Below, in pieces: positions 27,976 through 39,200 of a stretch of 64,000 bases of DNA. Below the pieces are notes generated by a model. That model was not told the DNA's origin, made no database searches, and saw only the letters and a program-made list of their open reading frames with translations. The position numbers and the translations under genes were made by a program. Positions within the stretch are counted from its first letter, which is position 1. The number at the start of each line of letters is the position of its first letter. The stretch is from Desulfuromusa sp. (GTDB lineage: Bacteria; Desulfobacterota; Desulfuromonadia; Desulfuromonadales; Geopsychrobacteraceae): contig JAQIBX010000129.1 in assembly GCA_027858895.1 (NCBI GenBank), forward strand, positions 1 to 64,000, written 5' to 3'.

Positions 27976-29636
27976 CGCAATTGCTCCTGAGCCCAGACTG
28001 CAAGTTTTTCCCGGAAAATTTTAGCATTATGACGAATATCAACCGGAAATGCGGGATGAATCAAAAAATGCTGGATGTTTTTTGTCATATCATTGGTCTG
28101 GGCGATCCTCTGCAAATCTGCAAGAATAAGGTTTTCCTCTTGCTTCTTAACGCCCTTTTCCAGTTCGACACACATCACTGGCTGTTGCTTATTAATTTCA
28201 CCGACACCAACCAATGCGCTACGTAAAACTTTGTCATGGGTATTAAAAATCGCTTCACAGGGGATAGTAAACAAAGTTTCCGTTGGAGTTATAACCCGAT
28301 GTGCCTTCCGCCCACAAAACCAGATCCGCCCTTGCTCATCCCGATAACCAAGGTCTCCCATGCGGTGGAAATAACCCCCTCCGGATACTGCAATTTTTGC
28401 CAGCCGGGTTGATTCAGTGCGATTATAATAACCGCAGGTCACCTGTGGCCCTTTGACCACAATTTCACCGATTTCTCCATCATTCACCTTTAAATCATCC
28501 TGCCAGAATGGGAGTTCCTGATCATCAATCCGAATAATTTCAAGTTGTATACTTGGAACCGAAAAGCCGACACAGACCCCCTGCCCCTGATCAGTGGCAA
28601 AACGAGTTTCCTGAAGGATTGTCTCACTCCCGATAGAGCAGACCGGTAACGCCTCGGTCGCACCGTACGGGGTGAAAACCTGAACCCCGCTATTGAGCAT
28701 GGTAATAAATCGTTCCAACACCACAGCTGGAACCGGTGCCCCTGCTGAAATAGCCCTTTTCAGCGATGGTAGTTTAATACCGCGCCCTTCACCATACAGC
28801 CCAACTCGACGAATCAACGCCGGAGAACCGAACATCGTGGTCACATTGAAACGCTTAATGGCAGCGATGATATTTTCTGGATCAACAGAACCGGGGCGGG
28901 TAAAATCCATTTCCGGAATGACAGAAGTCATCCCAAGCGCTGGAGCAAACAAAGCAAAGAGCGGAAAGGTCGGCAGGTCAATTTCTCCAGGCTCAATCTG
29001 GTAGATAGTCTTTAATGCATCGACCTGAGCGATGAAGTTTCCATGACTGTACACTGCCCCCTTAGGAACACCGGTACTACCACTGGTAAAAAGAATTGCA
29101 GCCGTTTCATCAGCTGCAGTATGAGAAGTTTCGTAGTAATAATTGTGGGCAATAGGTTCGATCAGTTGAGTCAGGGTTGTTCCTCTCCAGAATAAACGCG
29201 GCCCAACCGTCAGAATTATCTTCAGACTCTCTTTCCCCCAACCAAGCAGCAATCTGGCAATCTGCGCTTTAGGTATGCCGATAAAGGCTTCGGGTTCAGC
29301 TTCAGCAAGACAGACCTTGAGGTTTTTGATTCCCATACCAGGATCGATCAATATCGGTATCGCACCAACCTTGAAAAGGGCAAATGTCAGAGCAAAAAAA
29401 TCGAGACTCGGTTTAACCATCAGGACAGTGCGTACACCACGACCAATACCGATTGACTCCAAACCAGCAGCAATTCGATTACTCTGCTGTTCAAGTTCAG
29501 CGTAAGTATAACTCTGATAAAGCGGTTGATTATGTTTATCCCGCTTATAGGGAAAATGAACTGCTGCGGTGGCCGGTTGTTTCGCCGCCATGAGGGGTAA
29601 ATGGGCAGCGATATTATGGCTTTGGGAACCGGACAT
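27972..29636 (-). CDS. oleC: OleC-like beta-lactone synthetase (AMP-dependent synthetase family)
   Basis: 554 aa; ILFTSGSTGVPKGAVYSHGNF, YGATEALPVCSIG, MGDLGYRDEQGRIWFCGRKAHRV; 4-nt overlap with oleD. Confidence 0.88.
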   Translation of the reverse strand: MSGSQSHNIAAHLPLMAAKQPATAAVHFPYKRDKHNQPLYQSYTYAELEQQSNRIAAGLESIGIGRGVRTVLMVKPSLDFFALTFALFKVGAIPILIDPGMGIKNLKVCLAEAEPEAFIGIPKAQIARLLLGWGKESLKIILTVGPRLFWRGTTLTQLIEPIAHNYYYETSHTAADETAAILFTSGSTGVPKGAVYSHGNFIAQVDALKTIYQIEPGEIDLPTFPLFALFAPALGMTSVIPEMDFTRPGSVDPENIIAAIKRFNVTTMFGSPALIRRVGLYGEGRGIKLPSLKRAISAGAPVPAVVLERFITMLNSGVQVFTPYGATEALPVCSIGSETILQETRFATDQGQGVCVGFSVPSIQLEIIRIDDQELPFWQDDLKVNDGEIGEIVVKGPQVTCGYYNRTESTRLAKIAVSGGGYFHRMGDLGYRDEQGRIWFCGRKAHRVITPTETLFTIPCEAIFNTHDKVLRSALVGVGEINKQQPVMCVELEKGVKKQEENLILADLQRIAQTNDMTKNIQHFLIHPAFPVDIRHNAKIFREKLAVWAQEQLR

Positions 29637-29639
29637 AAA

Positions 29640-30569
29640 TTATCGGCCAGGAGTTGGGAGAGGATGGTCCTGCAGGAAATTTCTAATTATTGGCAGAACC
29701 TCATCGCGAGCATCTTCCAGAATATAATGTCCACAGTCGGCAAACGAGTGAACTTCAGCAGCAGGAAAATATTTCTGCCACTCAGTGAAAAAATTTCGAT
29801 CAAAAACAAAATCCTTTTCACCCCAACAGATACAGATTGGTAGTTCTGCAAAAGATGATAGACCGTTTTCAACCTGACTGATTAAATCATAACCAGGATC
29901 TGTTTTCTTAAGTGGAATATCCTGCACAAACCGGAGCGTCGCAATGCGATGCTGCCAATTATCATAGGGACTGCAATAAATTTTACGTAAATCAGCCGGC
30001 ATCCGCTTACGTTGGCAACCAACCCATGCAGCACCGCGGGCGAACAGGTTAAAGCCTTGCACCAGAAACACACCAAGTTGAGTGTCACGACAGATTTTAA
30101 GCGCCAATGGAAATCTTTTCGTGGTGGGCAAATGAAATGCTGCTGTGTTTAAAATAACCAATCGAGCTATGCGCTCCGGATGACGGATCGCCCAGGCCAT
30201 GCCAATCATTCCACCCCAATCGTGCAGAACCAGAGTGATTTTTTTCTTTAGGTTCAAGTTTTGCAACAAAACATCAAGATCATCGACCCGTTGTTCCAAG
30301 GTATACGAGTATTGTGAATCAGCAGGCTTGTCAGACAGTCCACAGCCAATATGATCGGGGACAATGAGACGATAGTTGCCCCGCAGTTCACGCACCAGAT
30401 GACGATAATAAAAAGACCAGGAAGGGTTGCCATGCAACATGACAACCGGATCGCCTTTGCCCTCATCCAGATAATGGTATTTCAAACCGTTCAGGTCTAA
30501 ATAATTATTTTTAAAAGGATATTCAGATTTGAACAAAGCAGTATCTAGCACGGTTAAATGTTCTCTCAA
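29640..30569 (-). CDS. oleB: OleB-like alpha/beta hydrolase (beta-lactone decarboxylase; haloalkane-dehalogenase fold)
   Basis: 309 aa; HGNPSWSFYYRHLVRELR, LVLHDWGGMIGMAWAIRHPERI (Asp nucleophile), FADCGHYILEDARDEV. Confidence 0.87.
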   Translation of the reverse strand: MREHLTVLDTALFKSEYPFKNNYLDLNGLKYHYLDEGKGDPVVMLHGNPSWSFYYRHLVRELRGNYRLIVPDHIGCGLSDKPADSQYSYTLEQRVDDLDVLLQNLNLKKKITLVLHDWGGMIGMAWAIRHPERIARLVILNTAAFHLPTTKRFPLALKICRDTQLGVFLVQGFNLFARGAAWVGCQRKRMPADLRKIYCSPYDNWQHRIATLRFVQDIPLKKTDPGYDLISQVENGLSSFAELPICICWGEKDFVFDRNFFTEWQKYFPAAEVHSFADCGHYILEDARDEVLPIIRNFLQDHPLPTPGR

Positions 30570-30605
30570 TAGTGTATTAGATTAGATGGCGTCTTGACGC
30601 CAGCA

Positions 30606-31649
30606 TTACCATTGAATAGCCATCATAATACAGTTAAGCCCACTGCCAATACCAAGAAAGCCAACCAGATCCCCCGGGCGAAGTTCATCACGTTCCCTGG
30701 CAATCGCAGCGGTAATCGGCAAAGAGACTGTCCCCATATTGCCAAGAAATTCAAAAGTAGGAAAGTCTTTCGCTGGATCAACTCCAATTGTTTGCAATAT
30801 CAGCTTCTGATGAGCTTCGCCGACCTGATGACAGATAACTTTATCAATCCTGTCAGCAGTAATTCCAAGTTCACTGGAAAATTCTGCCCAGGTACGTTTG
30901 CCCAACTCTACTCCATGTTTCATGACCGCAGCGGCATCAGTCTGCATATAAGGAACATGATTTTCGGGAGATTCGGTGTTGATTCCCCAGCGACAAAGTT
31001 TGTGAAATTGAGGTTCTGCGATGTTAACCCCACCGAGCAATTTAGGCCGTCTGGAAGGTGAAAATGATCCATCAGTCAAAAGAACAGCAGCAGCCCCGGA
31101 CCCCCCGGTTAACGTCGCTAAAGAAGTTGAAAACAATGCCATGGATGGATTGGCCAACATCTCCCCGATCATGATTTCATTGATTTCCCGGGAACTTTCG
31201 CACGCCACAACCAGACCCGCGCGAATCTGCCCCAGCTCTATCCGGTTAGCGATATCAAGAACTCCATTTAACACCCCAAGACAGGCATTTGAAGTATCAT
31301 AGATAGCAGCATTCCCCTGAACACCAAGAGCAGCTGCAACCTGACATGCCGTTGCCGGCTCAAAATGCTCACGGCAAACCCCGGCATAGACCACGGCACC
31401 AAGATCTTGTGGAGAAATATTACGTTCCTGCAGAGCCTTTTTAGCGGCAGCAATAGCACCGTGAGAAATCGGAGTGTTAGGCTTCCACCAGCGCCGCTCA
31501 CGAATCCCGGTCAACGCTTCTAACTGGCCGGGCGTAATGTGCAACGCTGTGTACATCGGTCGCAGACGATTTTCCAGCTCCGAAGAGGTGATGACAATCG
31601 GTGCCAATTCGTAACCGACAGACTCTATGTAAACTCTTGAATATTTCAT
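30606..31649 (-). CDS. oleA: OleA-like thiolase-superfamily acyl condensing enzyme
   Basis: TSNACLGVLNGV (Cys nucleophile), AGVCREHFEPATA (Glu region), VICHQVGEAHQ (His), EFLGNMGTVSLP (Asn). Start taken at MKYSRVYIES. Confidence 0.9.
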   Translation of the reverse strand: MKYSRVYIESVGYELAPIVITSSELENRLRPMYTALHITPGQLEALTGIRERRWWKPNTPISHGAIAAAKKALQERNISPQDLGAVVYAGVCREHFEPATACQVAAALGVQGNAAIYDTSNACLGVLNGVLDIANRIELGQIRAGLVVACESSREINEIMIGEMLANPSMALFSTSLATLTGGSGAAAVLLTDGSFSPSRRPKLLGGVNIAEPQFHKLCRWGINTESPENHVPYMQTDAAAVMKHGVELGKRTWAEFSSELGITADRIDKVICHQVGEAHQKLILQTIGVDPAKDFPTFEFLGNMGTVSLPITAAIARERDELRPGDLVGFLGIGSGLNCIMMAIQW

Positions 31650-31780
31650 CTGATCTTTTCGTCGATTTAAAAAATAATAAAGGGACACTCACAAAAAGGG
31701 CTAAGAATGTCAGAATGGATATGTAACATAAAGATACATGGCAGGTGAAGTGGCTCCATTCTGGAGATATCCGTCAATAA

Positions 31781-33166
31781 TTATTTCAATTGAAACAACG
31801 CCTTGTTCAGAGCATCCTTCATCACCTCCTCCAAAGAGGGGTGATAGACCGGCATCTGGAGGATTTCAGCGACTGTCATTTCATGCTCAATCGCCAACAC
31901 CAGAGTCTGCGCCATGTGTTCAGCGCCCCGACCGAATATTTCTGCTCCTAGCAGAGAGCCGCTCTCTTTATTGACATAAACCTGAATCATGCCGCGAGAA
32001 TCGTTATAAATTTCGTGACGGGGACCATGCCCCATCCGTGCCAGGCCGATTATGGTCTGATCAGGGTCAAGTGAGCTATAAGCAGTACCAACAGAGGCCA
32101 TTTGCGGGTCGGTAAAATAAACTCCCATCCCTGGAACCCTTTTACCCTCTTTCCGAGCGGGAAATTTGATGGCACTTGATGCGGCAATCCGACCTTCAAT
32201 ATATGCCTCGTGCCACAGGGGCAGATCTTCGGTTGCATCACCGGCAATAAAGACCGGCGCATCACCACATTGCATAGTCAGTGGATCATACTGAGGCAGC
32301 CCTCTAGAGTCGAGAGTGAGACCGGCGTTCTCAAGCTTCATACTGTGCAGATTAGAAATCCTACCGCTGGCAAGCAGCACCCGTTCATAGGATTTTGTAA
32401 TGATTTCACCATCCCCGGTGCGATAGGCCAGTTCATAACCGCCATCAACCTTGGTCGCATGGGTAAAATTTCCCTGTGGAATGATATTGAGTTCCTGCTG
32501 CAAGGTTCGCATCACTTCACGTTGCATGTCAGCGTGAGTAAAGGAACCGATCCGACCGCTGCGACCATAAAGAGTGGTTTCAACTCCGAGACGGTGAAAC
32601 GCTTGCCCCAGTTCCAGTGCGATGACTCCGAGGCCAACAACAGCCAGAGATTTGGGCAGAGCATCGAGCTCAAAGATGGTATCACTGGTATCAAGTTCAT
32701 GGCTCAGGGGTTCAAACACCGGTGAAACATAGGGGGTGGAACCGCAAGCGAGAATTATCTTGTCGGCCTTCACTCGCAATTTACCATCAACATCAATCGT
32801 ATGCAGATCGATAAACGTCGCTTTTCCTTCAACCTTAAATTGAGCCTTGATACTGTCAACATATTTCAGCACACTGCCAACAAACTTTTCCGCTCGATCC
32901 TGCTTTATCCGCTCAAATACGCGCTTGCCGTTGACCTGATAATGGCCATCAATGCCAAAATATGCACCTTCATCAATAGCATGTGCTATGTCTCCGGCAG
33001 CAATCAACATTTTACTCGGCATGCAGCCAACCCGGGCACAGGTGGTGCCGTAGGGGCCATGCTGAATCAGCAATACACTATCAGTCTGTTTACGAATCCG
33101 GCTGAAAGCACCAAGCCCCGCAGTCCCAACACCGAGAATGACATATTCTACTTCACGTGTTTCCAT
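31781..33166 (-). CDS. Dihydrolipoamide-dehydrogenase-like FAD/NAD(P) disulfide oxidoreductase
   Basis: 461 aa; VILGVGTAGLGAFSRIR, GTTCARVGCMPSKMLIAAG (CX4C redox pair), VVGLGVIALELGQAFHRLG, VFIAGDATEDLPLWHEAYIEG, MPVYHPSLEEVMKDAL. Confidence 0.92.
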   Translation of the reverse strand: METREVEYVILGVGTAGLGAFSRIRKQTDSVLLIQHGPYGTTCARVGCMPSKMLIAAGDIAHAIDEGAYFGIDGHYQVNGKRVFERIKQDRAEKFVGSVLKYVDSIKAQFKVEGKATFIDLHTIDVDGKLRVKADKIILACGSTPYVSPVFEPLSHELDTSDTIFELDALPKSLAVVGLGVIALELGQAFHRLGVETTLYGRSGRIGSFTHADMQREVMRTLQQELNIIPQGNFTHATKVDGGYELAYRTGDGEIITKSYERVLLASGRISNLHSMKLENAGLTLDSRGLPQYDPLTMQCGDAPVFIAGDATEDLPLWHEAYIEGRIAASSAIKFPARKEGKRVPGMGVYFTDPQMASVGTAYSSLDPDQTIIGLARMGHGPRHEIYNDSRGMIQVYVNKESGSLLGAEIFGRGAEHMAQTLVLAIEHEMTVAEILQMPVYHPSLEEVMKDALNKALFQLK

Positions 33167-33202
33167 CTATATCTCCCTACGTAAATCATAGCAATACTTA
33201 TC

Positions 33203-36200
33203 TTAACTCAGCAGTTTGATAGAAAAATCTTTCAGCTGGTAGATGATTTTCCCGTCCACCGAGAGGTAACCATCCGCTTTCAGTGACCTAAGTTCGTCAT
33301 CGACCGCAGTAATTAATGCTTCAACCAGGACCTTTTTATTGGCTGGAACAATCTGACCACGATAATTCCAGCTGTGTTTTTCGCCGAGCACAACCGTTTC
33401 GAACTGTGAATTAGTGTCTACTCCCCACTTTTTGGCAGCAACGACCCTTAACAGTTGCAGGAACGATTCCAAACCAAGGGAACCGGGGCAGACAGGATCT
33501 TGATAAAAATGGGCCTTAAAAAACCACTCTTCGGGATCAACCATTTTACTGCCACGAATATAACCCAAACGATGAGGTCCGCCTTGCGGGGCAAATACCT
33601 CGATTTCATCAATCATACACAGTTTGGTGTCTGGATAGGGCAATTTTTGAGGATAAGCAAACTGCTCGGAGTTGGCAAGCTCCGCATCACTTACCAAATA
33701 GAGTGAAGCTCCCTGTACCCCAACCTGTTGCGCCAGTGACTCTTTGGAGAAGAAACCAAAAACGGTGTCACCACTGTAAACCGGTCCAGAGGAATCATTA
33801 ATTTCAAAATCGTAACCCTGAATGATCATCCCGCCACTGCTGGCAATCCGGGTGATTTTCACATTGGTGGTTAAGGTTCCAGATTGCGCCGTCACCGGTT
33901 TATGCTGAACGGCATGACCATCCAGATTGCGGAAGGAAAGATCGGTCTCACTGGTTAACGCCGAACCGAGATACGCGGCCAGCCAGCCGCAAGGTTGCAG
34001 GCCGATTTCAAGCAGAACGCTGAAAGGCATATTGGTCTGCCGATTGGCGTCAAAGTACCAGGCATCGGTTGGCACATCATATTCAGCTTCAACCGTCACC
34101 CCTTCAACCAGCTTCCATGGTTCACCGTTGATGGTAACAATCCGGTCCAGAAACTGAAACGGCGGACCCGGCAACCGGGCAATTTTACGCCCCTGATCAA
34201 ATATCCGATACGGTTCACCGAAGGCTTCAGATGGATTACCGATCGCGAAAGCGGTGATTCGATCAGTATCATAAAGTATTTGTTTCGGAGACAACTCTGG
34301 TTTTTGGAAACTTTGTGGCCGCCAGTGCGCTTCAACCTTTTCCCTATCCAACCCAGCCAGACGGACCGACATGTCGGGGATTTCTACGATCGGGTGGCCA
34401 TCAGCAAACATGAGGGCATCGACGATGGCATAGGGCTCTGGACGGTAGCCAAGCTCCTTGATGCTGACCTGATATGTTACGGTTCTGGTCGTCGCTATCA
34501 CCTGTCCACGACACTTCAGGCCGCTGGCAATTCCTGGAACCGGTTCACACCAGGTCTGACCTTCCTCACCTATCCAGCCCATCCGCAACAAATAGATGCG
34601 CAGAGTATGCATACAGCATTCGTACATCAGGGTACCAGGCATCACCTGATCATCAATAAAATGACAGGTCAAAAACCATGCATCCGGTTGAATATCCATC
34701 TCAGCAGTAATCTGCCCAATGCCGTAACGGCCGCCCTGCGGATCAAGTTCAATGACCCGATCAACCAGCTTCAATTGCCCTCCAGGTAGAGTGTACGGCT
34801 TGAAGGGCAAAGCAGAGAAATGCTTGCCGAAGCAGGTTTGTAAATCTCCCGCATAGAGAGCATTAATTTGATCGTCACGATAAGATTCGGTCTGCATCGG
34901 CACAAGTTCCTGCCAAGCGTGCGGCAGAATCCCTGGTTGCGGCATTAAATCGAGTTTGGTATGGATAATCCCTTGCCCTGCAGCAAGATCTTCCGCAGTA
35001 AAAAATCCGGCACAACCATGACGCATCGAGAGTAGCGGTTCATCATTCACTGTTCCCTCAAAATTAAAACGGAACAGATAAGTTTGATCCTGACGGAAAA
35101 ATTCTTCAATTTTTATATCGTAATGAATCGTATCTCCGACAACCGGCAAGCCACGATGGAAGGTCACAACGGCATCGAGGAGACGGTAGACAGCCTTACC
35201 TTTACTGATAAAATCGATCCCCAGGTAACCCGAGAGAAATAGATCCGCCTGCCCTGCTTCGACAGCAATGCAGGTGGGGATACGACCGCCGTCCAGATAC
35301 CAGCGCTCAGCGGTGACATCATGTTCCGTGACAACCCGACCATGGGTCATGGAACGTGGAACACCTTCGACCCCGAGGATTCGATCAACCAGCATCAGCG
35401 GACCATCAGGAAGGCGCACCCGGGTTGGATACGTATCAACTTCGGCAAAATCAGTACCGAGCATCTTCTCTACCGAACCAATAGCAAACTCCATACACAT
35501 GGATCGATCAAAAGCAATCGATCGATGCGGAGCAGCAAGATCGGTCACAATGGGGCTAGCTGTCACTGTCGAAACCGCACGGCTTGGAATTTTAGCCACA
35601 GATTGAAATGCAGGAATTTTCTCACCATTGTCAACAATCTGTTGCAACAGCGACGTTTGCAGAGAAATGTTCTCTGCCAAGGCCTGCCCAATCGTTTTAG
35701 AAAAACCAAGATAGGCTTCATGCGCAGCAACACCTGCGGATAACGTCTGATTAAATTGAGCGAGAATTGGATCAGAGATATCGGTATTTAGCGCTTGTTC
35801 CGATACCTCTGGTGGAACAGTCTTTTCTTTATCATCTACCTTAACTTGTTCATCAACATTCATTGTTTCAAAATCTAAATTATGTTTTTCAATTATTTTA
35901 ACATTGAAAGATTTTCCGCCAATAGTTGTGTAAATGCGATGCTCATGACGATCCGCTTGTAGAAATTCTTCAGGTAAAGGTGGATACAGTTTGTTGAGAT
36001 CTACCGGAATACGTTCGGCAAGACAGCTTCCAAGCAAACGAAGTAGTTGCGTGGTGGCATCCAGACCTGGGGCACACACTGAACGAGTCAGGTGGGATTG
36101 ATCTGACAGAATGCTGTTGATCATCCGACTACAGGACGTTCCGGGACCAACTTCGAGAAAAATCCGTGCACCATCAGCATACAACTGTTCAATCACCTGC

Positions 36201-39200
36201 GGATAATCGATAGTATCAAGTGCCTGAGCAAGGATAACATCAGCGGCATTACTGGAAGTCAGCGGGTATTTTTTTCCCAGCGCACAGCTGTAAAAATCGA
36301 TACCAGATGGTGGGGTCACACTAAAAAGGTGCAGTTGACGATAAGCATCAGAAACCGCTTTTGTCACTTCACAATGAACTGTCGTCACCCCTTGCAAGGG
36401 GATGAAATGGCAGCCGAGCTCCGCAACCAGTTTTTCAATCTGGGAGCGGTTTCCACCGACAACACATTCCCGTCGGGTATTGATAATCAACAGGTACGCC
36501 TGCTTCTTCCCTTGAAGATACTGTCGGACCTGTTCAGCAGGGAGATTCACCATTCCCAGAATCCAATCAACCTGCTGGTTAGACTTCAGTCCCCAAATCC
36601 GTTTTGCTGCCCGGCATTCTCCCGCGAGTTCATTAGTAAACAAGGGCGACTTTTCAAGTCGCTGCAGCATCCCGTCGCGATCCTTCCAGGCACCGGAAGA
36701 AAAAAGTCCGGCCGACTCACCCAAACTATAACCACTAATCATCTGTGGTTTAATTCCGAAATGCCTTACCAGATCACTCAAAGCTGTGCATTGGGCAACA
36801 TGAGAGATCACCAGCGCATTATGATTGTCCTGAATCGACTCCGACAATTCTGCTTTCCAGAAATGTTCGGGGAGATATTGATCCGCCAGATATTTATTGT
36901 TCTGCTCCTGCTGCAGGTAGATCTCAGGCCAGTGTGCCGACAGCTCACGTCCCATCCCAGCAAAATGGTTACCAGAACCGGGAAACACAAAAGCAACTTT
37001 ACTTTTTGCGCCTAAGGGTTTTGCAGCATAAAAAATACGATCACGGATGGCAGGAATAAGTTGCAGCTCTCCGTTAACACCAATAGATTGGTGAGGACTT
37101 TCTGCAATCAGCTGTTGTGCATAATCAAGCTGGGTGGCGAAGGTCTTATAATCGTCCGCTATGAGACTCAGGCAATATTGCTGTTCAGGGTCGAGCGGAT
37201 TTTGCACAATCCACAAACGTGCGAGAGTATCGATCGGCTGATCGGCAAATTTATAAGAAAATTGCCGCAACGTGTCTATTTTAGCAAGCAGCTTCTCAGG
37301 GGTAGCGGCTTCAATAACAAACAACCCTTCCGGTAACGCTCCTAGAGGGCGGAAGGATGATGTAGATTTCCCTGGGGTTGATGTGCCCACATATTCTTCC
37401 AAAATGACTTGCGAGCAAGACCCATCACTGCCAATTCCACTGACCAGTGCTCGTCGCAACCCTTCAGCGCGATTGCTCAACCAGTATTGAGCTGCCGCTG
37501 GAGCAATAAATTTTCGCTTATCACGAACCCATTCTGGACTTAAAACGTGCAAATTCCGCAACGGTGGTAGAATTTTATGCTGCAGACAGAGTGCTGTTTT
37601 GACCAGCGAAGCCAGACCGGCAGCAGCTCCAGCATGACCGATATCTGCCTTTACGCTGCCAATTTTACAGCTATTGCTGTTTACTTTAAGACCAATCACA
37701 GACCCAAGGACTTGTGCCTCCAGGCGATCAACAGCCGGAACGCCACAGCCTTCAGCCTCAAGATAAGAGATTGATTCTGGAGGGATATTGCCATTTTGGC
37801 AGGCTAGCTCTACAGACTTAGCATATATTTCTTGTTTGGGGATGATGCTATCAATTTGCCCACCGATTGCCGTGCCGGTGCCTTTGATAACAGCATAGAT
37901 ACGATCACCATCCTGCCGGGCATCTTCCAGCCGCTTTAAGACCAGGGCCGCGGCACCTTCACCAATCAAGCTACCAGCGCTATCTTTATCAAAAGGGCAC
38001 CCTGCCCCATTAGTAGAAAAAGACTTATTACTGTGACGGCTGAGAACCGCTCGCAGATCTCCAGCCAGGTCAACTGCACCAACAATAGCACGGTTAATCG
38101 ACCCTTCCTGAAGGGAGTGGATCGCCACTTCAAGAGCTCTGAGACCTGAATTTTCCTCGCTTGAAAGAGTAAAGCTGGGGCCACCAATACGAAATTCTTT
38201 GGCAATCCGACTGGCAACGACGCTGCCGAGAGCTCCCATGGTACGATTCGCTGTCAGCGCCGGCCCCGCTGCTTCGCGCAATTCGTCCAGCCAGGCCGAA
38301 AACTGTCGCTCGTCCAAGTTCAGGCCCAACTCATCAGCCCATTGACGGGCGTATCTTTGCAGCCCCCAGCGAAAACTGAAATTTGTCGCATTGAGATCGA
38401 GACCGCTGCCGATATAGACACCGGCAAACAAGAGATCTTTATCGGTCAGCTGTGCATCCTTCAGTGCCGCTGCTGCAACTTTCAACATCAGCAACTGGCG
38501 TGGCAGCATCTCTTCCTGTTCTTTCGGCGGAATACGAAATTCACCTGGGTTGGAACATACTTCCGGGACGAAAAAACCCCGGAAATTGACCTTATCCAGC
38601 CCTGATTGTTGATACCAACGACTCCCCTGTATTCCCCACCAGTTGGTCGGAGTTGCCGATTTAACCTCATCCAGCGCTCCGAATACGCGGTGCTGGAACT
38701 GTTCCAGATTTTCCCAGGGACCAAATTGAGCACCCATACCGACAATGGCAACGGGCTCGTTTCTCTGACTGGACGATGGGTGCAATCTTACCGGGCTCTT
38801 CTGTTTTTTTTCAGGAACCCATTCCTCCAGGAGTAGATGAGCATTGATTCCACCAAAGCCGAAGGCACTCACAGCAGCGCGACGCGGTTGTCCACCTTTT
38901 CTGCTATCCCAGTGCTCGGTTTGATTGAGGATCCGAAAAGGGCTTTTATCCAGAGCAATACCAGTTGCGGGATCGGTAAAATTAACCATCGGCGGCAAAG
39001 TCTGCTTGTTCATAGCCAGTATGGTTTTAATCATTGCAGCAGACCCAGCTGCAGTCAGCAAATGACCAATGTTTGCCTTAACCGAACCAATCACACATTG
39101 CCCAGGCCGCCAGCCGCTTTCTTGCCAAAGCTGTTGCAGACTAGAAAATTCGACCGCATCGCCGACCGGTGTACCGGTCGCGTGACATTCGATCAGATCG

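Noticed and set aside
31781-33166. Assignment as housekeeping dihydrolipoamide dehydrogenase (lpdA)
   Set aside because: No E1/E2 genes nearby and it is embedded in a lipid cluster, so no gene symbol was given.
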